Assembly: GCA_963575745.1 (NCBI GenBank)
Contig: CAUYUJ010011447.1
Span: 494,001 to 558,000 of the forward strand
Source of the DNA: Prorocentrum cordatum
Lineage: Eukaryota > Sar > Dinophyceae > Prorocentrales > Prorocentraceae
Reading direction: 5' to 3'
Length of the DNA: 64,000 nt
Part shown: in pieces, positions 52,685-64,000 of the stretch
Numbering within the stretch: position 1 is the first letter of the stretch
Layout of the letters: each line of letters begins with the position of its first letter
Translations under genes and position numbers: made by a program
Notes under the pieces: model-generated
The model's input: the letters and a program-made list of their open reading frames with translations, nothing else
Database searches by the model: none
Told to the model about the DNA's origin: nothing

Positions 52685-55552
52685 TCATGCCAAATGGAAA
52701 TGCTTCTGCTCCACCGCCTGAGACAACTTTCTCAGTAGCGTCTGCGCTGAGCCATACCTGACGGGCAAATCCAGCTGCAAGGTGCAGGTGTGCGCTACTG
52801 GCAGGCTCTCCACGGAGCTGGTCAGCCTGATGGTCATTTTCCTATGCGGGGGAGGGAAGCCGCCTGTAGAAGCCTCCTCGATGGGTTCCGAGTAGATGAG
52901 GTCGGCGGATCGCGCTGCATCGCAGGTGAATCGGCGATACATCGTCAATGCATCGGCGACGTCGAGGTACATCGGCGCAGACGGCGTGGAGAAACTGGGT
53001 CTCCACATCGAGCCGCATCGGCGAGGCATCGGCGATGCGATGCGATCCTCCGATCCCATCTACTGGGGCCACATCTGGGAAGCCTAGAGCCTGGTGGCAG
53101 CCGCTGGAATCCGGTGATCCACTCCAGGAGGGCGGCCCGCCCCTCGGCGCTCAGGGCAGCGGCGTGCGCCCAGAACCAGTCCAACGTCTCCGACCCTTCC
53201 TTTGCAAGAGTCTCGTCGTCGATTTCGACTTCAGTCAGCTCCATCCATTGCTCGACGGGGACCTCTGGATCGCCAGCGATCCTCTGCTGGAGTGGACTAG
53301 GCTCGAAAGCGAGGCGCCGCCGCTTGGCCTGTGGGCTCTCTGGCGGCGCGCCACCTTCTTGACCTCCTGGCGCAGCCGCGCCTGCAGGTCGCCCCCGACC
53401 GGTGGGTAAATGTAGCGCTGATGCAGATGATTGGCATGAGCGAGACGGGTCGTGAGGAAAACGGGTCCTGGACCCCCGGGCTTTCCCCAGGGGCCCCAGT
53501 CCTCAGGGGCCAGCTCTTCATCCCGAGTCGTTTGTGGAAGGCCCCAGGGCGCCCCGAGGCCCTCGCAGGCCTAAAATGGCGAAACATGTCGGGACTCCGT
53601 TCCCTTACGACACGCTTCCTCCATGGCGAAGATGAGCATGAAGACGACGGCGGGGCGCCCAGGCCGGAGGGCGGCAGTGTGGCTGCCCACGGCGTGGCGG
53701 CCTGTTCTCCGAGCTCGCCCAGAGAGCCAAGGCCATCAGGCGCCGACCCCGGCGCGAAGGCGTGCGGGCCGGCGGCGGACGCGCGGGCAGCGCGCCGTAG
53801 CAGCGGCGCGGCCGCGGCGCTCGAGCTGGGCGGCGGCGCCGAGGCCCACGGCGCAGCGGCGGGCGCGCCAGCGTCCCCAGAGGGCCCCAGGTCGCCATGC
53901 GCCGCCGCTGGCGCGGGGGCGGCGGGGCCAGCGGTGGCCGCGCCTACGGGGAGCGGCGCGCGCGGCGGGGTGGAAGCAGAGGCCTGGCCGGCGTCCGCCG
54001 TCCGCAGCCGCTTCCGCAGCCGTGCCTCCTCCTCGTCCTCGACGCACTGCCGCAGGCGCTTGCTGGAGCGCGCCTCCCTGGCGAGGCGCGGCACCTTTAC
54101 ATGCGGGATGGAGTGGAGGCCCCGCCATAACGCGAGGGTCTCCTCGCGCACGTCCAACAGCAGCTCGTCCAGCGCGCGCCTGGCCATGTGCTCGGGCAAA
54201 TTCTCGAGCGTCACCGGGGCGTCGTCCACGGTCACGGCCCCCGCTGCCTCCACGAGGCCCGCCCTGTCCGACGCCGGCAGGTCCTCGGACAGGCAGCGGC
54301 TCCAGTACGCGTGCTCCTCCGGGCTCGCCCAGATCAGCCACTCCCGCGAGAAGCCGAGGAGTACCTGCTCGGCGGCCGCCTTCAGCCGCCTCACCGCTCG
54401 CCCCCTAGCCGCGAGCCGCAGCTGTAGGCGCTCCCAGCCAGCCGAGCGCCTGCCCGAAGGCGGGGCGCCGCCGGGCGGCCCTGGAGCGGCCGCGCCTCCG
54501 AGCCCCGCGTGCACCGACTCCAGCGCCTGCGGCAGGCGCCGGTGTGCGAGCAGGTGCGCGAGTGGCGCGCAGAGGTCGACGCCCAAGGGCTGCCCGGCAC
54601 GCAGTGCCAGGCCCACGGCCTTGCCGACCGCTTCCAGCCTCGCAACGCTGGCGCCCTTCTTCAACCTGGCATACGCCCTGCCGTTCACGGTCGCCGTGTC
54701 CACGAGGCCGTTCGCAGGGTCGAAGGCCTCGACGATGAATCTGTTCAGCCAGTCTCTCCCCATACCGCCGGCGTCGATCCCGTCCTCCGCAAGCTCGGGC
54801 GACCTCCTGCGCGAAGCCCTCCCCGAATCGACAAAGGCTACGGCCGGGATGCCGCGCCGCAGCTCCGCCGGCGGCAGGGATGACAGGGCCTCGACGGAGG
54901 AATCCAGGAGGCGCGCGCGGTCGATCTTCATCGGCTGCACGTAGGCGCCGACATCCGAGAGCACAGACTCGCTGAGCTTCGTCCACCACAGCGCACCTGG
55001 CCCGAGCATCAGCAGAATGGTGCAGAGGTCGAACCGCAGGTTACTGGAGAGCGAGCACAGGGCGAGGGACAGCGCGCACGCGCAGCCCGCCGCGGCGCGG
55101 AGACCCGCGCGCTGCCAGCCACCGTCCCGCTGGGCCGCCTCCACGAGCAGCCTCGCTGGCAGCGTGCAACCCCGCAGCGCGTGCCTGGCGCACGCGATCC
55201 GCAGCAGGGCGCCGGCCAGGTGACTTCCCGCGGGCACGCCGAGCGCGTCGGCGGCGAGCACCAGCGCGATGCCGATGACGACGAGCCCGACGAGGACGAT
55301 GCTCGCCAGCAGCTCTGGAACCTCAGACCACGGGAACGGCCGCCTGACCAAAATCCTCCGGAGGAGGGCCCAGTCGGCCCAGAGGCTCAGCGCGCCAGCG
55401 TTGACGAAGGCGACCACCCACCAGAGCGAGTCTGGGGCGAGCGACAGCAGCGACGCGACGGCCTCGAGCCAAGGGCAGAGAATCCAGGCCGCCGCTGGCG
55501 ACCACGCCCCCCATCGAGTTGCCCCCCGCACGGCGCAGCGAAGCGACTCCAC
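52685..55552 (-). CDS. membrane-anchored HECT-type E3 ubiquitin ligase
   Basis: HECT ligases accept ubiquitin on a Cys and pass it to substrate. Start 55552 (MESLRCAVRGATRW). Hydrophobic segments at ~43-59, 81-101, 150-169 and 177-190 suggest a membrane anchor. The HECT N-lobe begins near 235: PAVAFVDSG, EDGIDAGGMGRDWLNRF (256-272), FDPANGLV, then VTLENLPEHMARRALDELLL. An Ala/Pro-rich stretch (54000-53330) follows and probably contains intron. The C-lobe is on exon 53328-53091 (GDPEVPVEQW; TLDWFWAHAAALSAEGRAAL; GFQRLPP) and exon 52863-52685 (GGFPPPHRK; LPVAHTCTLQLDLP), with catalytic Cys codon 52784-52786. The intron 53090-52864 begins GC and ends AG; joining restores GGF exactly. The stop TGA is at 52685-52687. 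The upstream splice sites of exon 53328-53091 are not settled. Confidence 0.8.
52864..53090 (-). mobile_element. introner-like element forming a GC-AG intron in the HECT gene
   Basis: A 227-bp intron read on the minus strand: exon ...CCAG|GCTCTAGGCTTCCC ... GGCTTCTACAG|GCGGC. Both boundaries carry CAGGC, a likely 5-bp target duplication that supplies the splice sites. Ends are imperfect inverted repeats (TCTAGGCTTCCCAGATG vs TAGAAGCCTCCTCGATG). The interior shares a long block with the element at 50776-51045. Confidence 0.75.
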
Positions 55553-56299
55553 AACTCTGCCTGGGAGGACGGAGCAAACGAACGCGCATGATCACAAAAA
55601 GCCTGGTACGCCCGCGGGCAGCTTGTATCCGCCCGCGCCGCCCCCCCTCCCTTTTTCCCTATAGGGTCCCAATCCGAGCCCACTCGGCGTCCGAGCCTGT
55701 TCGGCCGCCGAGCGGGCTCACGATCGAGCCCACTCGGCGGCCCAGCGGGCTCAACGCCCACCACGGCATAGGAACTGAGTCCCGTCGGCTGCCCGTTCGG
55801 CGGCCCGACGGGCCCAGATGCCGAGTGGGCTCAGGAGGGTGAGGTAGGCCCTGCCCTTCCTCCACCGCTCCGCACACCCGGGCCTTCTGCGGGTCTCCAG
55901 AAGTCTGCAGGGAGCCCAGTGAGGCAAGCCCTGCCCCTCCTTTACCCTGCAGCCCGCGAGGTGCGCCCACAGGGCGGCGCTCACGTGCGGGGAGGAGGCC
56001 CGGCGCCGGCGGAGAGCGTCCGCGGGCGCCAACGGTCCTGATTGCGCGCTTGCTCCGGCCTCCCGTCTGCTGCCACTCTGCGCCATGGGCACGGCCTCGC
56101 CGAGCTCAATGCCGAGGCCGTGCAGGACCAGCGCCGTCAAGCGCGGGCACTCCAGGAGGCCGAGCAGCAGCATGTCTCCCCTGGGCCCTCTCGCCGAACG
56201 CCAGACCTTGACTCGGGAACATCCGTCCATTCTCCCTCGTCTTCCTCGCCGTGCTCCCCCTTCTCCTCACCACTCTGCCGCATCAACCAGCTGCACAGA
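55553..56299. other. upstream of HECT gene, repeat-rich
   Basis: No gene supported. Bases 55670-55840 carry repeated GAGCCCACTCGGCGGCC and its complement-like GGCCGCCGAGCGGGCTC, i.e. short inverted repeats close to the HECT start. Confidence 0.45.
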
Positions 56300-56785
56300 G
56301 AGGTGGCGACTGTTGCGAGCCTGGCAGCTCCCAGGGCAAGCGAGGACTCCTGATGTCTGCGTGGCTCACCACTCCGCTGCACCGCTCAGGGGCGCGGCGA
56401 AGTGGCGACAGCTGCACGCCTGGCAGCACCAAGGGCAGGGGAGAACTCCGTGGGTCTGCGTGCCCCCTTACTCCGAACCCACCAGGGGCGCAGCAACGTG
56501 GCGACAGATTGCAAGTCTGGCAGCACCCAGGGCAGGCGACGTCTCATCGAGTCCGCGTGTCTTCCCACTCCGCTGGGCACCCTCGAAAAGCCAAGAGAAG
56601 TGGCATCAGGCGCCCGCAGCTCGCAGGGTAAGCGAGGACACATCGGGTTTGCGCGATCCCACTCCGATGGCCCCCCCCCCGGGGAGCACGCCTGGCAACA
56701 TCGAAGGGGAGCGAGGTACCGCTGGGCCCGCGTGTGTCAGCACTCCGCTGGCCTCCCCGGGGGAGCAGGAAAGCGGCGTCCGTTG
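56300..56785. repeat. degenerate ~98-bp tandem repeat
   Basis: GTGGCGAC-type starts at 56303, 56402, 56498 and (diverged) 56600, with later remnants to 56785. Each unit contains CCTGGCAGC, CAGGGCA, TGCGTG and CACTCCGCTG in order. Divergence is ~20-30% by eye. Open frames across it are artefacts. Confidence 0.7.
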
Positions 56786-57115
56786 TAGAAAACAAGGGAG
56801 ACGAGGCGTCGGCGAGGGAAGCCAGAGACGAGCAGAGGGAAGCGTGAGACGCTGAGAGGGAGGAAAGAGGAGGCTTATCTCCAAAGCGAGGGCCCAAGGG
56901 TAAGCAGGGTTGGGAACGCACTCCCCTTCTCCAGAGACAACAACTCATCCTGACCCTCCTCCGCCTCTGCCTTCTGCTTCCTGCCCCCCCCCCCTTATCA
57001 CCCAGAACCATTATGCGCATTATTTGTTCCAGCTCCAACATCATCCGCCATTCACCTAAAGTTTTGTTCAACGACTAGTAGACTAGTACCACGCCGCCAA
57101 CGACTACGATTACCA

Positions 57116-57993
<878 letters not shown>

Positions 57994-60900
57994 GGTAGCG
58001 CCGTGCCCGTCCGGGCCCCACGCCGTGCCCGTCCGGGCCCCGCGCCGTACGCCGTGCCCGTCCGGGCCCCGCGCCCCGCGCCGTGCCCGCCCAGGTCCCA
58101 CGCCCCACGCCGTGCCCGTCCGGGTTCGCGCTTGCGCGCCTCAGGAATCCCTGAAGTGTATAAGCGCCTAGGAATCCTGAGGGAATCCTAAGGGAATCCT
58201 GAAATGCTAGCGAACCCGAAGGAACCCAAAGGAAACCTAGCGAATCCGAAGGAATCCGAAAGAATCCTAAGGAATCCTCAAGATTCCGACCGAATCCTCA
58301 GCGAATCCTACTGGAATCCTACAGAATCCTTTCGCAGACCGCGCGCCGTTCCCGTCCGGGTTCGCGCTTGCGCGCCTTAGGAATCCCTGAAGTGCATAAG
58401 CGCCTAGGAATCCTGAGGGGATCCTAAGGGAATCCTGACATGCTAGCGAATCCGAAGGGAATCCTAAGGAAACCTAGCGAATCCGAAGGAATCCTAAGGA
58501 ATCCTCAGGAAGCCTACCGAATCCTCAGCGAATCCCAGAATGGAATCCTAGAGAATCCTTGCGCAGACCGCACGCCGTTCCCGTCCGGGTTCGCGTTTGC
58601 GCGCCTCAGGAACCCCTGAAGTGTATATGCGCCTAGGAATCCTGAAGGAATCCGAAAGGAATCCTGAAGGAATGCTAGCGAATCCGAAGGGAATCCTAAG
58701 GAAACCTAGCGAACCCGAAGCAATCCGAAGGAATCCTCAGGAATCCCACCGAATCCTCAGCGAATCCGAATGGAATCCTAAAGAATCCTCGCGCAGACCG
58801 CACGCCGTGCCCGTCCGGGTTCGCGCTCGCGCGCCTCAGGAATCCCTGAAGTGTATAAGCGTCTAGGAATCCTGAAGGAATCCGAAGGGAATCATGTAGG
58901 AATGCTAACGAATCCGAATGGAATCCTAAGGAAACGTAGCGAATCCGAAGGAATCCGAAGGAATCCGGAGGAATCCTCAAGCTTCCGACCGGATCCTCAG
59001 CGAATCCTAATGGAATCCTAAGGAATCCGTACGCAGACCGCACGCCGTTCCCGTCGGGGTTTGCGCTTGCGCGCCTCAGGAATCCCTGAAGTGTCTAAGC
59101 GCCCTGAAGGGAATCCTGAAGGAATGCTAGCGAATCCGAAGGGAATCCTAAGGAAACCTAGCGAATCCTAAGGAATCCACAGAATCCTCAGCGAATCCGA
59201 ATGGAATCTTGCAGAATCCTTGCGCAGACCGCACGCCGTTCCCGTCCGGTCTCGCGCTTGCGCGCCTCAGGGATCCCTGAAGTGTATAAGGCGCCTAGGA
59301 ATCCTGACGGGATCCTGAAAGAATGCTAGCGAGTCCGAAGGGATCCGAAGGGACCTAGCGAATCCGAAGGAATCCTAAGGAATCCTCCGTAATCCCACCG
59401 AATCCTCAGCGAATCCTAATGGAATCCTAAGGAAGCCTTGCGCAGACCGCGCGCCGTTCCCGTCCGGGTTCGCGCTTGCGCGCCTCAAGAATCCCTGAAG
59501 TGTATAAGCGCCTAGGAATCCTAACGGGATCCTAAGGGAATCCTGAAATGCTAGCGAATCCGAAGGGAATCCTAAGGAAACCTAGCGAATCCGAAGGAAT
59601 CCGAAGGAATCCCCAGGATTCCATCCGAATCCTCAGCGAATCCGAATGGAATCCTAACGAATCCTTGCGCAGACCGCACGCCGTGCCCGCCCGGGTTCGC
59701 GCTTTGCGCGCCTCAGGAAACCCTGAAGTGCATGAGCGCCTGAGAATCCTTAAGGAATCCCAAGGAAATCCTGAAGGAATGCTAGCGAATCCGAAGGGAA
59801 TCCTAAGGAAACCTAGCGAACCCGAAGCAATCCGAAGGAATCCTCAGGAATCCCACCGAATCCTCAGCGAATCCGAATGGAATCCTAAGGAATCCTTGCG
59901 CAGACCGCACGCCGTTCCCGTCCGGGTTCGAGCTTGCGCGCCTCAGGAATCCCTGAAGTGCATAAGCGTCTAGGAATCCTGAAGGAATCCCAAGGGGATC
60001 CTGCGGGAGTGCTAGCGGATCCGAAGGGAATCCTAAGGAAACCTAGCGAATCCTTAGGAATCCCATGGAATCCACAGGAATCCCACCGAATCCTCAGCGA
60101 CTCCTAATGAAATCCTAAAAAATCCTTGCGCAGACCGCACGCCGCCCCCGTCCGGGTTCGCGCTTGCGCGCCCCAGGAATCCCTGAAGTGCAGTAGCGCC
60201 CAGGAGCCTAGGAATCCTGAAGGGATCCTAAGGGAATCCTGAAGGAATGCTAGCGAATCCAAAGGGAATCCTAAGAAATGCTAGCAAATCCGAAGGAATC
60301 CGAAGGAATCCGCAAGAATCCCACCGAATCCCCAGCGAATCCGAATGGAATCCTAAGGAATCCTTGCGCAGACCGCACGCCGTTCCCGTCCGGGTTCGAG
60401 CTTGCGCGCCTCAGGAACCCCTGAAGTGTATATGCGCCTAGGAATCCGGAGGGAATCCGAAGGGAATCCTGAAAGATTGCTAGCGAATCCAAAGGGAATC
60501 CTAAGGGAACCTAGCGATTCCGAAGGAATCCGAAGGAATCCTACCGAATCCTCAGCGAATCCGAATGGAATCCGAAGCCGCACGCCGTTCCCGTCCGGTC
60601 TCGCGCTCGCGCGCCTCAGGAATCCCTGAAGTGCATAAGCGCCTAAGAATCCTGAAGGAAGCCTAAGCAAATCCTGAAATGCTAGCGAATCCGAAGGGAA
60701 TCCTAAGGAAACCTAGCAAACCCGAAAGAATCCGAAGGAATCCTAAGGAATCCCACCGAATCCTTAGCGAGTCCTAATGGAATCCTAAAGAATCCTTGCG
60801 CAGACCGCACGCCGTTCCCGCCCGGGTTCGCGCTTGCGCGCCTCGGGAATCCCTGAAGTGTATAAGCGCTTAGGAGCCTAGGTATCCTGAGGCAATCCTA

Positions 60901-63900
60901 AGGGAATCCTGAAGGAATGCCAGCGAATCCGAAGGGAATCCTAAGAAATGCTAGCGCGTCAGAAGGAATCCTAAGGAATTTTCAGGAATCCTACCGACTC
61001 CTCAGCGCACCTAAATGGAATCCCAAGGAATCCTTGCGCAGACCGCGCGCCGTTCCCGTCCGGGTTCGCGCTCGCGCGCCCCAGGAATCCCTGAAGTGTA
61101 TAAGCGCTTAGGAATCCTAAGGGAATCCAAAAGGAAACCTAAAGGAATGGTCGCGAATCCGAAGGGAATCCGAAGGAAACCTAGCGAATTCTAAGGAATC
61201 CGCAGGAATCCCACCGAATCCTCAGCGAATCCTAATGGAATCCTAAAGAATCCTCGTGCAGACCGCGCGCCGCCCCCGTCCGGTTTCGCGCTTGCGCGCC
61301 TCAGGAATCCCTGAAGTGCATAGGCGCTTAGGAATCCTGAAGGGATCCGAAGGGAATGCTAGCGAGTCCGAAGGGAATCCTAAGGAAACCTAGCGAATCC
61401 CAAGGAATCCTAAGGAAACCACAGGAAGCCTACCGAATCCTCAGCGAATCCTAATGGAATCCTAAAGAATCCTTACGCAGACCGCACGCCGTTCCCGCCC
61501 GGGTTCGCGCTTGCGCGCCTCAGGAATCCCTGAAGTGTATAAGCGCCTAGGAATCCGGAGGGAATCCGAAGGGAATCTTGAAATGCTAGCGAATCCGAAG
61601 GGAGTCCTAAGGAAACCTAGCGAATCCGAAGGAATCCTAGGAAATCCTCCGGATCCCGACCGAATCCCCAGCGAATCCTAATGGCATCCTAACGAATCCT
61701 TGCGCAGACCGCGCGCCGTTCCCGTCCGGGTTCGCGCTTGCGCGCCTCAGGAATCCCTGAAGAAGTGCATGAGCGCCTAGGAATCCTGAGGGAATCCAAA
61801 GGGAATCCTGAAGGAATGCTAGCGAATCCAAAGGGAATCCGAAAGAAACCTAGCAAATCCGAAAGAATCCTCAGGAAGCCCACCGAATCCTCAGCGAATC
61901 CGAATGGAATCCTAAGGAATCCTTGCGCAGACCGCACGCCGTTCCCGTCCGGGTTCGCGCTCGCGCGCCTCCGGAATCCCTGAAGTGCATAAGCGCTGAG
62001 GAATCCTGCAGGAATCCTAAAAAGGAATCCTGAAGGAATGCTAGCGAATCCGGAGGGAATCCTGAAGAAACCTTGCGAATCCTAAGGAATCCTAAGGAAT
62101 CCTCAGGAAACCTACCGAATCCTAAGCGAATCCGAATGGAATCCTAGAGAATCCTTTCGCAGACCGCACGCCGTTCCCGTCCGGGTTCGCGCTTGCGCGC
62201 CTCAGGAATCCCTGAAGTGTAGTAGCGCCTAGGAGCCTGGGAATCCTGGGGGGATCCTAAGGGAATCCTGAGGGAATGCTAGCGAATCCAAAGGGAATCC
62301 TGAGAAATGCTAGCGAATCCAAAGGAAACCGATGGAATCCTCAGGAAGCCCACCGAATCCTCAGCGAATCCGAATGGAATCCCAAGGAATCCTTGCGCAG
62401 ACCGCACTCCGTTCCCGTCCGGGTTCGCGCTTGCGCGCCTCAGGAACCCCTGAAATGCACAAGCGCCTAGAAATCTTAATGGAATCCTGAGGGCATCCTG
62501 AAGGAATGCGAACGAATCCGAAGGAATCCTCAGGATTCCGACCGAATCCTCAGCGAATCCGAATGGAATCCTAAAGAATCCTCGCGCAGACCGCACGCCG
62601 TTCCCGTCCGGGTTCGCGCTCGCGCGCCTCAGGAATCCCTGAAGTGCATAAGCGCCTAAGAATCCTGAAGGAATCCTAAGGGAATCTTGAAATGCTAGCG
62701 AATCCAAAGGGGATCCGAAGGGAATCCAAAGGAAACTTAACGAATCCGAAGGAATCCGAAGGAATCCTCAAGATTCCTACCGAATCCTGAGCGAATCCTA
62801 ATGGAATCCTAAGGAATCCTTGCGCAGACCGCGCGCCGTTCCCGTCCGGGTTCGCGCTTGCGCGCCTTAGGAATCCCTGGGGTGTATAAGCGCCTGGGAA
62901 CCGTGAAGGAATCCGAAGGGAATCCTGAGGGAACGCTAGCGAATCCGAAGGGAATCGTAAGAAATGCTAGCGAATCCCAAGGAATCCTAAGGAATCCTTA
63001 AGAATCCTACCGAATCCCTAGCTGATCCGAATGGGGCCCTAAGGAATCCTTGCGCAGACCGCGCGCCGTTCCCGTCCGGGTTCGCGCTCGCGCGCCTCCG
63101 GAATCCCTGAAGTGCATCGGCGCTTAAGAATCCTGAAGGAATCCGAAAGGAATCCGGTAGGAATGCTAGCAAATCCGAAATGGAATCCTAAGGGGACCTA
63201 GCGAATCCGAAGGAATCCTAAGGAACCCTACCGAATTCAACCGAATCCTCACCGAATCCAAATTGAATCCTAAAGAATCCTCGCGCAGACCGCACGCCGT
63301 TCCCGTCCGGTTTCGCGCTTGCGCGCCTCAGGAATCCCTGAAGTGTATAAGCGCCTAGGAATACATAAAGGAATCAGAGGGGAATCCTAAAGGAATGCCA
63401 GCGAATCGGAAGGGAATCCTAAGGAAACCTAGCGAATCCGAAGGGAATCCTCAGGAACCCCACCGAATCCTTAGCGAATCCGAATGGAATCCTAAGGAAT
63501 CCTTGCGCAGACCGCGCGCCGTTCCCGTCCGGGTTCGCGCTAGCGCGCCTCAGGAATCCCTGAAATGTATAAAAGCTTAGGAATCCGGAGGGAATCCTAA
63601 GGGAATCATGAAGAAATGCTAGCGAATCCGAAGGGAATCCTAAGGAAACCTAGCGAATCCTAAGGAATCCTAAGGAACCCCCAGGATTCCTACCAAATCC
63701 TCAGCGCATCCGAATGGAATCCTAAAGAATCCTCGCGCAGACCGCACGCCGTTCCCGACCGGCTTCGCGCTTGCGCGCCTCAGAAATCCCTGAAGTGTAT
63801 AAGCGCCTAGGAATCCTGAAGGAATCAGAAGGGAATCCTGAAGGACTGCCAGCGAATCCGAAGGGAATCCTAAAGAAACCTAGCGAACCCGAAGGAATCC

Positions 63901-64000
63901 GAAGGAATCCTAAGGAATCCTACCGAATCCTCAGCGAATCCGAATGAAAACCCAAGGAATCCTTGCGCACGCCGCGCGCCGTTCCCGCCCGGGTTCGCGC
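57994..64000. repeat. ~230-bp satellite array, continues past the window
   Basis: CGCAGACC (or a close variant) recurs at 58333, 58562, 58792, 59032, 59222, 59441, 59668, 59899, 60129, 60367, ~60572, 60799, 61037, 61257, 61476, 61703, 61926, 62158, 62396, 62585, 62823, 63053, 63284, 63506, 63736 and ~63966. Spacing is 189-240, mostly 219-240. Each monomer has a conserved ~60-bp head (GTTCCCGTCCGGGTTCGCGC, then TGCGCGCCTCAGGAATCCCT) and a body of variable 10-mers like GGAATCCTAA. The array opens (58003-58125) with five short copies of CCGTGCCCGTCCGGGCCC. Confidence 0.95.

Noticed and set aside
53331-54944. 537-codon plus-strand ORF opposite the HECT gene
   Set aside because: Ala/Arg/Ser-rich antisense shadow; the minus strand carries unmistakable HECT motifs.
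58110-58150. GGTTCGCGC in each satellite monomer as a tRNA B-box
   Set aside because: Lacks the full B-box consensus, an A-box at the right distance, and any cloverleaf fold.
58597-63580. Many 60-140 codon ORFs with EGIRRNPQESHRI-like sequence
   Set aside because: Translations of the satellite; frames break between monomers.

Overview
The window looks like nuclear DNA of a dinoflagellate. The evidence is high GC, long runs of same-strand intron-containing genes, at least one GC-AG intron, very many dispersed and tandem repeats, and decayed retroelements and DNA transposons between low-density genes. Several protein families resemble unannotated families I associate with dinoflagellates, but that is from memory and unchecked. 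I cannot name the species. No rRNA, tRNA, CRISPR or bacterial-type operon was seen.

Layout. 0-20.4 kb is almost entirely minus-strand. It holds a Glu/Lys/Ala repeat protein that runs off the left edge, an unrecognised exon, a cytosine-C5 DNA methyltransferase broken by a 113-bp tandem duplication and a frameshift, an apparently intact two-exon zinc-ribbon gene (6132-7749), a KH-like exon, a decayed multi-exon transposase-like gene (10.95-13.6 kb), an unknown Ser/Ala-rich ORF and a 641-aa ORF ending in a LexA/signal-peptidase-like (S24/S26) domain. An unusual SacI-palindrome satellite lies upstream of that last ORF. 20.9-24.7 kb is a zinc-finger, transposase-like gene broken at two homopolymers.

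24.9-37.7 kb is a decayed minus-strand retroelement with gag, zinc-knuckle, RING-like, aspartic protease, CCHC and integrase parts, no reverse transcriptase that I could find, and a nested terminal-inverted-repeat insertion. 38.8-42.7 kb is a decayed plus-strand non-LTR retrotransposon whose reverse transcriptase keeps a YADD box. 44.9-50.5 kb is tandem DNA: an exact 149-bp array, a TGAGTC minisatellite and 2.4 copies of an exact 1812-bp unit.

52.7-55.6 kb is a minus-strand membrane-anchored HECT ubiquitin ligase. Its catalytic lobe is interrupted by a 227-bp GC-AG intron that is itself a transposon-like repeat with terminal inverted repeats. A second copy lies 2 kb away. This introner-like pair is the most interesting signal. 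From 57.1 kb to the end the window is an (ACT)n block followed by about 26 monomers of a ~230-bp satellite that continues past the edge.

The real genes do not form an obvious pathway. Much of the window is mobile DNA at different stages of decay. Exon boundaries are inferred by eye and need transcript data.
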